Positions 8,116 to 16,075 of a DNA stretch of 64,000 nucleotides are shown piece after piece. The notes under the pieces were generated by a model. The model was not told where the DNA came from. It saw nothing but the letters and a program-made list of their open reading frames with translations, and made no database searches. The stretch lies in the NCBI RefSeq assembly GCF_010731755.1, contig NZ_AP022589.1:3162001-3226000 (forward strand), in the 5' to 3' direction. The DNA comes from Mycolicibacter minnesotensis. Its GTDB lineage: Bacteria; Actinomycetota; Actinomycetes; Mycobacteriales; Mycobacteriaceae. Within the stretch, counting starts at the first letter, position 1. Each line of letters starts with the position of its first letter. The translations under genes and the position numbers were made by a program.

Positions 8116-9219
8116 TCAGAAACCGAACCCGGCAACTGCCTCGAACAGCGGCGTCGTCAGCAGAATCCAAGGCTGGAACAGGTCGTTGAATGCATTCTGC
8201 AGGCCCTGCTGAGCAGCGTCGATGAGTGCCTGTTGGACCGCAGACCAGTCCAGATCGGTGGGGAAGAGCCCGAGCGGAGTCTCCAGATTGGCCGGTGTCG
8301 GAGACCAGCCGTCGCCGATATTGCCGTAGCCCAGATTCACCAGAATCCGCGTGGCGGGCTCCAAGAGGTCATAGAGCGGTTGCCCGATCCCCGGTAGGAG
8401 CAGCAGCGGTGACAGCACCGGCAGGGTCTGCGCTTGGATCATGTAGTAATTCGTCAGGCCGTCACCGGTGAGATCGGCCGAGCCCGGCAACAACACCGCG
8501 TTGCTGATCTGGTCAGCATCAACGCTCAGGTATTTCAGGTGCTGGGTGAAGACACCCATGAACGCGTTGAGCACGGACAGCAGATTGAGCGGGTAGCGGG
8601 GGAAGTCCGCGAAGCCGTCGTACTCGAAGTTGTAGATGTCGGTGGGGTAGAGGTTGTCCGGCGTCGCCGGGAACACTCCCAGACCCGACCAGATTCCCCC
8701 GTTGGGGGCGACGGGGTCGCCGACCAGCATGAAACGCACGAGGTCGCTGGGCACACTCTCGGCCTGCAGCTGTTGCATGGTCAGCGTGGAGAATCCGGCG
8801 CTCTGCGAATACCCGAACACCACCACGGGGTCCTCGGCGGTGACCCCTCCGCCGGCAATCTGTTGGAGGATCGCGGCGGTCACGATCTCAGCGCCCTCGA
8901 TCCGCGACCCGGCCTTGTCGAAGAACAGGCGCTCGGGTGTGGTCAGGATCTCCATGGTGCCGGTGAAGCCATGCGGTTGCAGGTAAAGGTCATGGGCCAG
9001 GTCGGCGTAACGCTGCGGGGGTGTCGGAATCCCGCTGGGACCCACGATCAGGGCGGTGCCACCCCCGAGCTCGCCGGCAGTCAGCCGCACGCCGGCTCGG
9101 TGGGTGCCGTCGCTGGGCGACACCGGCACAACGGCCGCGGTCAGGCCTGCGGTGACGGCGACGGCGACGGCGGCGCCCACGATGGAGCACTGGCGGATCA
9201 GGAGAGTCGCCGACGACAT
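8116..9219 (-). CDS. Exported PE-PPE-domain serine esterase
   Basis: From the ATG at 9219 (preceded by AGGAG) it has 367 residues. The N-terminus carries a signal/anchor segment (about residues 12-32). TALIVGPSGIPTPP then opens a PE-PPE (alpha/beta-hydrolase) domain. FGYSQSAG places the nucleophile Ser at residue 138 in the GxSxS motif typical of these serine esterases. The C-terminal 150 residues, with repeated LP..LL..PGIGQPLYDLLEP, are characteristic of the family. No PE or PPE secretion domain is present, so export is probably by Sec. The longer open frame up to 9471 runs through the tRNA-His gene and is not coding. Confidence 0.85.
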   Translation of the reverse strand: MSSATLLIRQCSIVGAAVAVAVTAGLTAAVVPVSPSDGTHRAGVRLTAGELGGGTALIVGPSGIPTPPQRYADLAHDLYLQPHGFTGTMEILTTPERLFFDKAGSRIEGAEIVTAAILQQIAGGGVTAEDPVVVFGYSQSAGFSTLTMQQLQAESVPSDLVRFMLVGDPVAPNGGIWSGLGVFPATPDNLYPTDIYNFEYDGFADFPRYPLNLLSVLNAFMGVFTQHLKYLSVDADQISNAVLLPGSADLTGDGLTNYYMIQAQTLPVLSPLLLLPGIGQPLYDLLEPATRILVNLGYGNIGDGWSPTPANLETPLGLFPTDLDWSAVQQALIDAAQQGLQNAFNDLFQPWILLTTPLFEAVAGFGF

Positions 9220-9399
9220 AAGAGCTCCTCCCTGCGGCGCCAAAGCCGCTGCTCTACACCCTGGGGCGCACCTGCAGAGCTTCAATATCGGGGACGCAGG
9301 GGAGGGCGTCAATGCCCATAGTCGGGATTCGGGGCGCCCCGGCCGCCAGGGCGCGGCGTCTCGTTCGAGCGTGCCGCCGGATCCCCGCTGGGCGTTGCA

Positions 9400-9437
9400 C
9401 GAGAAAACCCCGCCTACCTGCGTAGACGGGGTTCTCG
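9400..9437 (-). terminator. Terminator downstream of tRNA-His
   Basis: On the minus strand CGAGAACCCCGTCTAC is followed by a 4-nt loop and GTAGGCGGGGTTTTCTCG, a near-perfect 16-bp stem starting a few bases past the tRNA 3' end. Confidence 0.8.
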
Positions 9438-9441
9438 TTGG

Positions 9442-9515
9442 GGTGGCTGACGGGACTCGAACCCGCGACACCCAGGATCACAACCTGGTGCTCTACCAAC
9501 TGAACTACAGCCACC
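9442..9515 (-). tRNA. tRNA-His (anticodon GTG)
   Basis: A full cloverleaf reads on the minus strand. The acceptor is GGTGGCTG/CAGCCACC, giving the extra G-1:C73 pair specific to histidine tRNAs. The anticodon arm CAGGT-TGTGATC-CTGG contains GTG, and the T-loop is GTTCGAGTC. Confidence 0.95.
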
Positions 9516-9547
9516 ATTGCTGCCCACTAGCAGCAGCGTCGTCGATA

Positions 9548-10204
9548 CTAGCCGCTTGGGCGCTCAGCGACCGAATCGAGCGAGTCAGGCGCGTCCGACG
9601 GCGGCCCCAGCTCGCCCGCCACCGCGGCAATATCGCTGGTCGAGGGCCCGGGCGGGGTGACGAAGGCCGTGCGTCGGTAGTACTTCAGTTCCCGGATGGA
9701 CTCGTGGATATCGGCCAGTGCACGATGCGCCAGGCCCTTCTCCGGCTGGCCGAAGTAGATCCGCGGATACCAGCGACGGCACAGCTCCTTGATCGAGCTG
9801 ACGTCGATCATCCGGTAGTGCAGGTAATCGTTGAGCGCGGTCATGTCGCGGGCCAGGAAGCCGCGGTCGGTGCCGATCGAGTTGCCCGCCAACGGTGCCG
9901 TCTTGGCCTGTTTGACGTGGGCGCGGATGTAGTCCAAGACCATCGCCTGGGCGGTGGCCATATCCACCGTCGAGGCTCTGACCTCCTCGATCAGCCCGGA
10001 GCGGGTATGCATCTGGGTCACCACGGGGCTCATCGCGTCCAGATCCGCGTCGTCGGCGTGGATCACCACGTCGATGCCGTCGCCCAGGATGTTCAGCTCA
10101 CCATCGGTGACCAGGGCGGCGATCTCGATGAGCTTGTCTTTGCCCAGATCCAGGCCGGTCATCTCGCAGTCGATCCAGACCAGTTCGTCACGTGCAGCAC
10201 TCAC
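9548..10204 (-). CDS. orn: Oligoribonuclease
   Basis: A DEDDh-family 3'-5' exoribonuclease that degrades 2-5 nt RNAs and, in actinobacteria, pGpG/pApA from cyclic dinucleotides. [10 protein letters not shown] (residues 10-19) supplies the first Asp and Glu; later acidic residues and the [11 protein letters not shown] motif supply the rest. At 218 residues it is typical in length, with a disordered Pro/Ser-rich tail of about 30 residues. It is the counterpart of Rv2511 and is divergently transcribed from the HerA-like gene. Confidence 0.95.
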   Translation of the reverse strand: MSAARDELVWIDCEMTGLDLGKDKLIEIAALVTDGELNILGDGIDVVIHADDADLDAMSPVVTQMHTRSGLIEEVRASTVDMATAQAMVLDYIRAHVKQAKTAPLAGNSIGTDRGFLARDMTALNDYLHYRMIDVSSIKELCRRWYPRIYFGQPEKGLAHRALADIHESIRELKYYRRTAFVTPPGPSTSDIAAVAGELGPPSDAPDSLDSVAERPSG

Positions 10205-10279
10205 AGTTAGCCAACGTTAGCCGTTCCCCACTCCCATAGCCGCACAGCGGTCCCGACCGGCCAAGTAATGTCGTGACCT

Positions 10280-11848
10280 GTGAGTCCCGAGTCGGCGGCG
10301 AACGCCGCGCAGCAGATCGCGGCTGGCTACGCCGCCGACGGCCAGGCCCTGGAACTGGGCACGGTGGTCATTGATGGCGCCGCAGACGCCTCAGCGCAGG
10401 TCCGCATCCCCCTGGCCATGATCAACCGCCACGGCTTGGTGGCCGGAGCCACCGGGACCGGCAAGACCAAGACCCTGCAGGTGATCGCCGAGCAGCTGTC
10501 CGCCGCCGGTGTCCCGGTGCTGATGGCCGACGTCAAGGGCGACCTGTCCGGGTTGTCGCGAGCCGGGGAAGCGGGCGAGAAGGTCGCCCAGCGCGCCGCT
10601 GAGACCGGCGACGACTGGACGCCGACGGCGTTCCCGACGGAGTTCCTGTCGCTGGGCACCGGCGGGATCGGGGTTCCGGTGAGGGCCACGATTTCCAGCT
10701 TCGGCCCGATCCTCTTGTCGAAGGTGCTGGGCCTCAACGCCACTCAGGAGTCGACGCTGGGCCTGATCTTCCACTGGGCCGACCAGAACGGCTACCTGCT
10801 GCTGGACCTGAAGGATTTGCGTTCTGTCATCACGTTTTTGACCAGCGACGCCGGCAAGCCTCAGCTGAAGAACCTGGGCGGAGTGTCGGCTCAGACCGCC
10901 GGGGTGATCCTGCGTGCCCTGGTCAACCTGGAGGCCGAAGGCGGCGACACCTTCTTCGGCGAGCCGGAGCTCAAACCGGAGGACCTGCTGCGCACCGACA
11001 GTCAGGGCCGCGGGATCATCTCGCTGCTGGAACTGGGTGATCAAGCGACCCGCCCGGTGTTGTTCTCCACGTTCTTGATGTGGGTGCTTGCTGACCTGTT
11101 CACGCTGCTTCCCGAGGTCGGCGACATCGACAAGCCCAAGCTGGTGTTCTTCTTCGACGAGGCGCACCTGCTGTTCGCCGACGCGTCGAAGGCGTTCCTG
11201 CAGCAGGTCGAGCAGACCGTGAAGCTGATCCGCTCCAAGGGAGTCGGGGTGTTCTTCTGCACCCAGCTACCCACCGATGTGCCCAATAGCGTGCTGTCGC
11301 AGCTGGGTGCCCGGATCCAGCATGCGTTGCGGGCGTTCACCCCCGATGATCAGGCGGCGTTGAGCAAGACGGTGCGCACCTACCCCAAAACGAAGGTGTA
11401 TGAGCTGGAGTCGGCGCTGACGTCGTTGGGGATCGGCGAGGCGATCGTCACCGTCCTGTCGGAGAAGGGTGCCCCTACACCGGTCGCCTGGACTCGGTTG
11501 CGGGCACCGCGATCGCTGATGGCCTCGGTCGGCGACGCGGCGATCACAGCGGCGGCCACCGCGAGCCCGCTGCACGCGGTCTACAGCGAGACCGTGGATC
11601 GCGAGTCGGCTTATGAGGTCTTGTCCGGCAAGCTCGCCGCCGGAGAGGGCAGTGCACCGCCGTCCGACCCCATGGGATACGACGAAGTGCCGCCGCCACC
11701 GAAAGTGCATTGGTGGACGCGGTTCGGTCGTTGGCTCGCTCACTTCCTCTCCACCCGGGAGGGCAAGCAGGTGACACGTGCTGTCACCACCGTGGTGGTC
11801 GGTCAGATCACCCGCGGCGCAATGGGTACCGGCCGCCGTCGGCGGTGA
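10280..11848 (+). CDS. HerA-like P-loop ATPase (DUF853 family)
   Basis: This 522-residue protein has Walker A GATGTGKT at residues 56-63 and a Walker B/DEAH-like FFFDEAHLLF near residue 293, the signature of HerA/DUF853 helicase-like ATPases. The C-terminal 90 residues are Pro-rich then basic (TRFGRWLAHFLSTREGKQ, ending TGRRRR). It corresponds to Rv2510c in position and length. The start is GTG at 10280. Family members are hexameric DNA translocases or general ATPases; substrate unknown here. Confidence 0.85.
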   Translation: MSPESAANAAQQIAAGYAADGQALELGTVVIDGAADASAQVRIPLAMINRHGLVAGATGTGKTKTLQVIAEQLSAAGVPVLMADVKGDLSGLSRAGEAGEKVAQRAAETGDDWTPTAFPTEFLSLGTGGIGVPVRATISSFGPILLSKVLGLNATQESTLGLIFHWADQNGYLLLDLKDLRSVITFLTSDAGKPQLKNLGGVSAQTAGVILRALVNLEAEGGDTFFGEPELKPEDLLRTDSQGRGIISLLELGDQATRPVLFSTFLMWVLADLFTLLPEVGDIDKPKLVFFFDEAHLLFADASKAFLQQVEQTVKLIRSKGVGVFFCTQLPTDVPNSVLSQLGARIQHALRAFTPDDQAALSKTVRTYPKTKVYELESALTSLGIGEAIVTVLSEKGAPTPVAWTRLRAPRSLMASVGDAAITAAATASPLHAVYSETVDRESAYEVLSGKLAAGEGSAPPSDPMGYDEVPPPPKVHWWTRFGRWLAHFLSTREGKQVTRAVTTVVVGQITRGAMGTGRRRR

Positions 11849-12006
11849 GGGCCGGCCCGACGCAGCATCTATTGCCGCGGGCACGGGAGTTGCCCGGCTT
11901 TGAGCGACAACACCGGTTAGGTGAATGAGCTTGTCGTCATGTGTCGCTCAGAGGCGGGCAAATGTCGACATGGGTCCGGCCCGTGTACACGGCGAGCCGC
12001 GACGCT

Positions 12007-12024
12007 GTTCAGTCGTGACTGAAC
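12007..12024. terminator. Perfect 8-bp hairpin between convergent genes
   Basis: GTTCAGTC-GT-GACTGAAC lies in the 271-bp gap between the HerA-like gene (ends 11848) and cmrA (ends 12120 on the minus strand). No U-tract follows. It could be a weak bidirectional terminator or a protein-binding palindrome. The rest of the gap holds nothing recognisable. Confidence 0.35.
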
Positions 12025-12119
12025 GGGTTGGGCGTTAGCCCGATGGCGGCGACCCGTCCCCGCAAGCGGGAGGTGCCCCAGCGCCCGGCCCGGCCGCCGG
12101 AGGCGTTGATCACGCGGGG

Positions 12120-12926
12120 CTATCCGCCGCCCAGCTTCTTGTAGACCGCGCCCACGATGGGCGTGACGATGGCGCGCGGCGCATAGCCACTGGCCATCGA
12201 CATGGCCTTGGAGGTGATCCCGGGAACCACGCGCATCTTGTTGCGCGCCAAGGCATCCAGGGACAGTTTCGCGGTGTGCTGGGTTGAGATCCACAGGAAG
12301 TCCGGGATCAACCTGTCGACCAGTGACGCCTCGGTGGCATCGGGCATCTCGGCACGCACCGGCCCGGGCGCCAGCAACGTCACATGCACCCCGGTCTTCA
12401 ACAGCTCCCCGCGCAGCGATTCGCTGAAGGTGTTGGCAAATGCCTTGGTCGCGGCATAGGTGGCGTTGTTGGGAATCGGGGAGTTACCCGCCGCCGAGCC
12501 GGAGATCAGGATGCCCCCGGCCTGGCGTGCCAACATGCCCGGCAGCACTGCCAAGACCAGATCGTGCACCGCGACCGCGTTCAGCTGCACCTGCGCCTTC
12601 TCGGCCGCCGGATCCAGGCCCGCGATCGGGCCGAACGTCGCCGTACCGGCGTTGGCGCACAGTACCGAGATATCCCGCTCGGCCAACTCGGCGCAGAATG
12701 CTTCACGGGCCGGCGGATCGGCCAGGTCGACCGCGCACACCTCCACCGTGACGCCGTACTTCTCGCGCAACCGGGTGGCCACGTCGTTGAGTACCTCTTC
12801 GCGGCGTGCGGTGATGATCAGGGCGTGGCCGCGGGCGGCCAGTTCGGTGGCTAGCGCCTCGCCGATCCCCTGGGACGCTCCGGTGACGACGGCGCGGGCA
12901 TCAGGGCTGGGGGCAGGAATGGGCAT
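12120..12926 (-). CDS. cmrA: Mycolate 3-oxo reductase CmrA (SDR family)
   Basis: A 268-residue short-chain dehydrogenase with cofactor motif TGASQGIG (residues 15-22), NAG at 92-94, and catalytic Ser near 144 with YAATK (Tyr157, Lys161). Its counterpart Rv2509/MSMEG_4722 reduces the 3-oxo intermediate to give the mature mycolic acid motif (published work on CmrA). The C-terminal basic GAVYKKLGGG end and the neighbours (MFS gene diverging 15 bp away, HerA-like gene convergent) match the mycobacterial locus. NADPH is the expected cofactor, by inference. Confidence 0.9.
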   Translation of the reverse strand: MPIPAPSPDARAVVTGASQGIGEALATELAARGHALIITARREEVLNDVATRLREKYGVTVEVCAVDLADPPAREAFCAELAERDISVLCANAGTATFGPIAGLDPAAEKAQVQLNAVAVHDLVLAVLPGMLARQAGGILISGSAAGNSPIPNNATYAATKAFANTFSESLRGELLKTGVHVTLLAPGPVRAEMPDATEASLVDRLIPDFLWISTQHTAKLSLDALARNKMRVVPGITSKAMSMASGYAPRAIVTPIVGAVYKKLGGG

Positions 12927-12940
12927 GGGGCAATCGTAGA

Positions 12941-14254
12941 GTGCCTGTCATGGGTGAGCCGGGGGCGGACAAGCCGGGGCGATCCCGGATTGTGGCGTGG
13001 GCACTGTGGGACACCGGTGCCGCCGGTATCAGCGCCATCGTCGTCACCTTCGTGTACTCGGTGTATCTGACCAGCAGCGTGGGTCGTGACCTTCCCGGCC
13101 AGGTGTCGGCGGCCAGTTGGCTGGGGCGCACCCTGGCCATCTCCGGGCTGACCGTGGCGGCCATAGCGCCGGTGATCGGGGTCTGGGTTGGCGCGCCGCA
13201 CCGCCGGCGGGTGACGCTGGCGGTGCTGACCGGTACCGCGGCGGTGCTGACCGCCTCGATGAGCCTGATCCGAGACGAGCCGGCCTATCTGGCCCCGGGT
13301 TTGGTGCTGCTCGCGCTGACCGCCGCCTGTGGCGACCTGGCCAGCGTGCCCTACAACGCCATGCTGCGGCAGCTGTCGACGCCGCAGAATTCCGGCCGGA
13401 TATCCGGTTTCGGCTGGGCGGCCGGCTACTGCGGCAGCGTGGTGTTGCTACTGCTGGTCTATCTCGGCTGCATCGCCGGCGACGGTCCCACCCGCGGGTT
13501 GCTGGGTCTGTCCACCGAGGGGGGATACAACGTCCGGGTGGCCATGCTGGTGGCCGCGGCGTGGCTGGCGGTGTTTGCGATGCCGCTGCTGTTGACCGCG
13601 CACCGTTTGGTCGGCGAGGGCGAGGTGGCGCCGCGGCGGCTCGGATTCTTCGGCGGCTACCGCCAGCTGTGGCGCGACATCAGCGTCGAATGGCACCGCG
13701 ACCGCAACCTGGTCTTCTACTTGGTGGCCAGCGCGATCTTCCGGGACGGACTGGCCGGGGTGTTCGCGTTCGGGGCGGTGCTGGGCGTCAATGTCTATGG
13801 TGTCTCGGCCGGCGACGTCTTGATCTTCGGGGTGGCCGCCAGCGTGGTCGCCGCGATCGGGGCCGTCGCCGGGGGCCTCCTCGATGACCGGATCGGTTCC
13901 AAGACCGTCATCGTCGGATCGCTGGTGGCGATGATCATCGTCGGCACCACCCTCATGGTGCTGTCCGGTCCGGGAGCGTTCTGGGCCTGCGGGCTGTTGC
14001 TGTGTCTGTTCATCGGGCCGACGCAGTCCGCGGCACGCACCCTGCTGCTGCGGATGGCCGACGAGGGTATGGAAGGGGTGGCGTTCGGCCTCTACACCAT
14101 GACCGGACGGGCGGTGTCGTTCCTGGCGCCGTTGCTGTTCTCGGTCTTCGTCGACGTCTTTCACACCGACCGGGCGGGCCTGGGCGGGCTGTGCACCGTC
14201 CTGCTGCTGGGCCTGTTGGCGATGCTGCCCGTGAAGGTGCCGCGCCGGATGTGA
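12941..14254 (+). CDS. MFS transporter, Atg22/UMF1-like
   Basis: A 437-residue integral membrane protein with about 12 hydrophobic segments. The opening IVAWALWDTGAAGISAIVVT resembles the WALYDWANSAF signature of UMF1/Atg22-like MFS permeases. It is the equivalent of Rv2508c. GTG at 12941 or ATG at 12950 could be the start. Its start is 15 bp from that of cmrA on the other strand, so the two share a promoter region. Substrate unknown. Confidence 0.8.
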   Translation: MPVMGEPGADKPGRSRIVAWALWDTGAAGISAIVVTFVYSVYLTSSVGRDLPGQVSAASWLGRTLAISGLTVAAIAPVIGVWVGAPHRRRVTLAVLTGTAAVLTASMSLIRDEPAYLAPGLVLLALTAACGDLASVPYNAMLRQLSTPQNSGRISGFGWAAGYCGSVVLLLLVYLGCIAGDGPTRGLLGLSTEGGYNVRVAMLVAAAWLAVFAMPLLLTAHRLVGEGEVAPRRLGFFGGYRQLWRDISVEWHRDRNLVFYLVASAIFRDGLAGVFAFGAVLGVNVYGVSAGDVLIFGVAASVVAAIGAVAGGLLDDRIGSKTVIVGSLVAMIIVGTTLMVLSGPGAFWACGLLLCLFIGPTQSAARTLLLRMADEGMEGVAFGLYTMTGRAVSFLAPLLFSVFVDVFHTDRAGLGGLCTVLLLGLLAMLPVKVPRRM

Positions 14255-14268
14255 CGGCGACCCGCGCC

Positions 14269-15039
14269 TTAGCCGGCCGCGGCGCACACCGTGAGGATCG
14301 ACCCGGTGCGTTGACGCACCTGGGCGCCGTCCACCGACACCGAGCAGGTGACCTGCGCGCCGAAGTTGACCACGGTGACCGCGGCGGCGGTCGTCGCCGG
14401 CGGAGTCAGTGTCACCTGCTTGGTCCACGGCAGCGTCACATTGAACTCGGTCTGCAGGATCCCGCCGGAATCGATGTAGGCGATGCTGAGTGCCTTGCCG
14501 GTCCCGCTGACGCTGTAGACGATGGTCTCCGCGGCGCCGGGGCTGGTCGACGTGGTGGGCGGCGGGGTGGTCGTGGTGGTGCTGGGAGCCGGCGTTCGTG
14601 ACGGTGGCGGCGTCGGGGTCGGGACGCGCTTAGGGATCGGGGTGCTCGGCGCCGTCGGCAACGGTGTCACGGGCGTCACGCTGGCCGAATTGCGCTGCGA
14701 GCCATTGGTGATAACCAACGCGATCACCATGCCCACCACCAGAAGAACGGCCCCGCCGGCTACCAGAAACAGCCAGTTCGGAAAGCGCGGGGGTTCCGGT
14801 GGGCCGCCCTCGCCGCCGCCCACCGGCCCGCCGGGCGGAGGCGGGTAGCCCTCCCAAGGCTGCCGCGGCAGTTGCTCGGTCGGATGGGGCGCCTGCGGCG
14901 GATAGCCGGGCGGGTACATCGGGAGTTGCCCGGCGTAGGCCGGGTCGACGTAAGGGGGAACGCCATAGGTCGGCGGTTCGGCTGCCCCACCGCGCTGCCA
15001 GGGCTGGTTCGAGCCCTCCGGTCGATACGGATCGGTCAT
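14269..15039 (-). CDS. Proline-rich single-pass membrane protein with MmpS-like domain
   Basis: With the ATG at 15039 (MTDPYRPEG) it is 256 residues. The cytosolic N-terminus is Pro/Gly/Tyr-rich. One membrane helix (LFLVAGGAVLLVVGMVIALVI) is followed by a Pro/Thr-rich spacer and a C-terminal beta domain (YSVSGTGKALSIAYIDSGG to CSVSVDGAQV) of the MmpS type. It corresponds to Rv2507. MmpS proteins assist MmpL lipid exporters, but no mmpL is adjacent, so its partner is unknown. The open frame continues upstream to 15303 but lacks family-like sequence. Confidence 0.8.
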   Translation of the reverse strand: MTDPYRPEGSNQPWQRGGAAEPPTYGVPPYVDPAYAGQLPMYPPGYPPQAPHPTEQLPRQPWEGYPPPPGGPVGGGEGGPPEPPRFPNWLFLVAGGAVLLVVGMVIALVITNGSQRNSASVTPVTPLPTAPSTPIPKRVPTPTPPPSRTPAPSTTTTTPPPTTSTSPGAAETIVYSVSGTGKALSIAYIDSGGILQTEFNVTLPWTKQVTLTPPATTAAAVTVVNFGAQVTCSVSVDGAQVRQRTGSILTVCAAAG

Positions 15040-15104
15040 GCCCACCTCATGGCTTGCAGGGTACCTGCGTGTGGCGTCCGCGGCCGGGACCTCGGCGCGC
15101 CCGG

Positions 15105-15758
15105 TCAGATTCCGGCCGCACCCAGTGCGCTGATCGTCATCGCCCGCAGCACCGCTCGCGAGCGTTCCGGACCGGCAGACTTGGTGCCGGTGGGCTTCAT
15201 GCTGTGCGGGGTCGAATTCAACAGACCGAAGGCGGCATGAGCCATCAGCCGCGCGTCGGCTTCGGCTAGGTCGGTGTGCAGTGCGCGCAAGACGCTCACC
15301 CACACCTCGACGTACTGTCGCTGGGCGCTGCGCACCTGACGTTGCGCGGCGGCCGGCAGGTGCGTCAGATCGCGGTCTTGGATCCTGATCAGGTCCGGCT
15401 CGCCGAGGGCGAAGTCGAGATGAAAGTCGACCAGACCATCCAGCACTGCCTGCGGGCCGTCTCCGCCGGCTTCGACGGCGCGTGCGCCGGCCAGCAACCG
15501 GGTGCTGATGCCGACCAGTAGCTCCACCAGTAGTGCTTCTTTGCCCGCGAAGTGGCGGTAGATGGCCGGGCCGCTGACTCCTGCGGCCGCGCCGATGTCC
15601 TCCAACCGCACCGCCGGGTAGCCGCCCTGGGCGAACAGACGCTCGGCGGCCGCGAGCAGCTGACTGCGACGGTCGGACTTGAGCCGGCTGCGCCGGCTGG
15701 CCGGCTCGTCGTCGTCCGCCGAGCGCGTCGAGATGGACTTCGGATTGGAAGAAGCCAT
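15105..15758 (-). CDS. bkaR: TetR-family repressor BkaR
   Basis: A 217-residue TetR regulator with the helix-turn-helix at about residues 50-72 (RLEDIGAAAGVSGPAIYRHF). Its counterpart Rv2506 was described as BkaR, repressor of the branched-chain keto-acid cluster that normally starts divergently with fadD35. The upstream region carries the palindromic site CAGTTAATGGCCACTAACGT. In this genome 25.5 kb of foreign DNA separates bkaR from fadD35, yet an equivalent control region precedes both. An acyl-CoA-type ligand is likely by analogy but cannot be seen here. Confidence 0.85.
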   Translation of the reverse strand: MASSNPKSISTRSADDDEPASRRSRLKSDRRSQLLAAAERLFAQGGYPAVRLEDIGAAAGVSGPAIYRHFAGKEALLVELLVGISTRLLAGARAVEAGGDGPQAVLDGLVDFHLDFALGEPDLIRIQDRDLTHLPAAAQRQVRSAQRQYVEVWVSVLRALHTDLAEADARLMAHAAFGLLNSTPHSMKPTGTKSAGPERSRAVLRAMTISALGAAGI

Positions 15759-15782
15759 CGCACCTCCGCTCCTCGGTGAATT

Positions 15783-15812
15783 TCAGTTAATGGCCACTAA
15801 CGTAACACCCGT
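15783..15812. repeat. Left copy of the duplicated bkaR/fadD35 control region
   Basis: These 30 bp are identical to 41294-41323 in the same orientation. Weaker similarity runs about 35-60 bp into the bkaR start (CCTCCGCTCC, CGAGATGGAC shared). It marks the left edge of the inserted block. The 260 bp on to the PGRS stop (15813-16075) hold no gene I can support. Confidence 0.75.
15784..15803. promoter_or_regulatory. BkaR operator (bkaR side)
   Basis: CAGTTAATG-GC-CACTAACGT is an imperfect palindrome closely matching the perfect one at 43043-43062. It begins 26 bp from the bkaR start codon and supports autoregulation. Confidence 0.7.
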
Positions 15813-16075
15813 GGCGCTGGCGACTATGTGAGTGCAAGCGATCGGAGTCTGCGCGAGCATGTTGTCTACCGTGGGACAGCCTTACGAAGGTGGCCGTGGC
15901 CCTCAAGCTCTGCGGGCAGACCATCATCCAAGTGGCCTCGACTCACGAAAATACTCTTGAGCATTGCCCCCATGCTGCAACAGGTTTGACCGCCCGAGGT
16001 CATGCATCTGTAGTTACCCGGGCGCTGCGCGTCTAGCACCGGATATGGGCGACCGGGATTGCCGGGAGGGCGGCG

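Noticed and set aside
9220..9471. N-terminal extension of the PE-PPE esterase
   Set aside because: It runs through the tRNA-His gene and its terminator, while the ATG at 9219 has a good ribosome-binding site and begins a signal peptide.
15105..15758. bkaR being part of the foreign block
   Set aside because: Its neighbours cmrA, the MFS gene and the MmpS-like gene match the conserved order, and its operator motif recurs at scoA, so it is a core gene.
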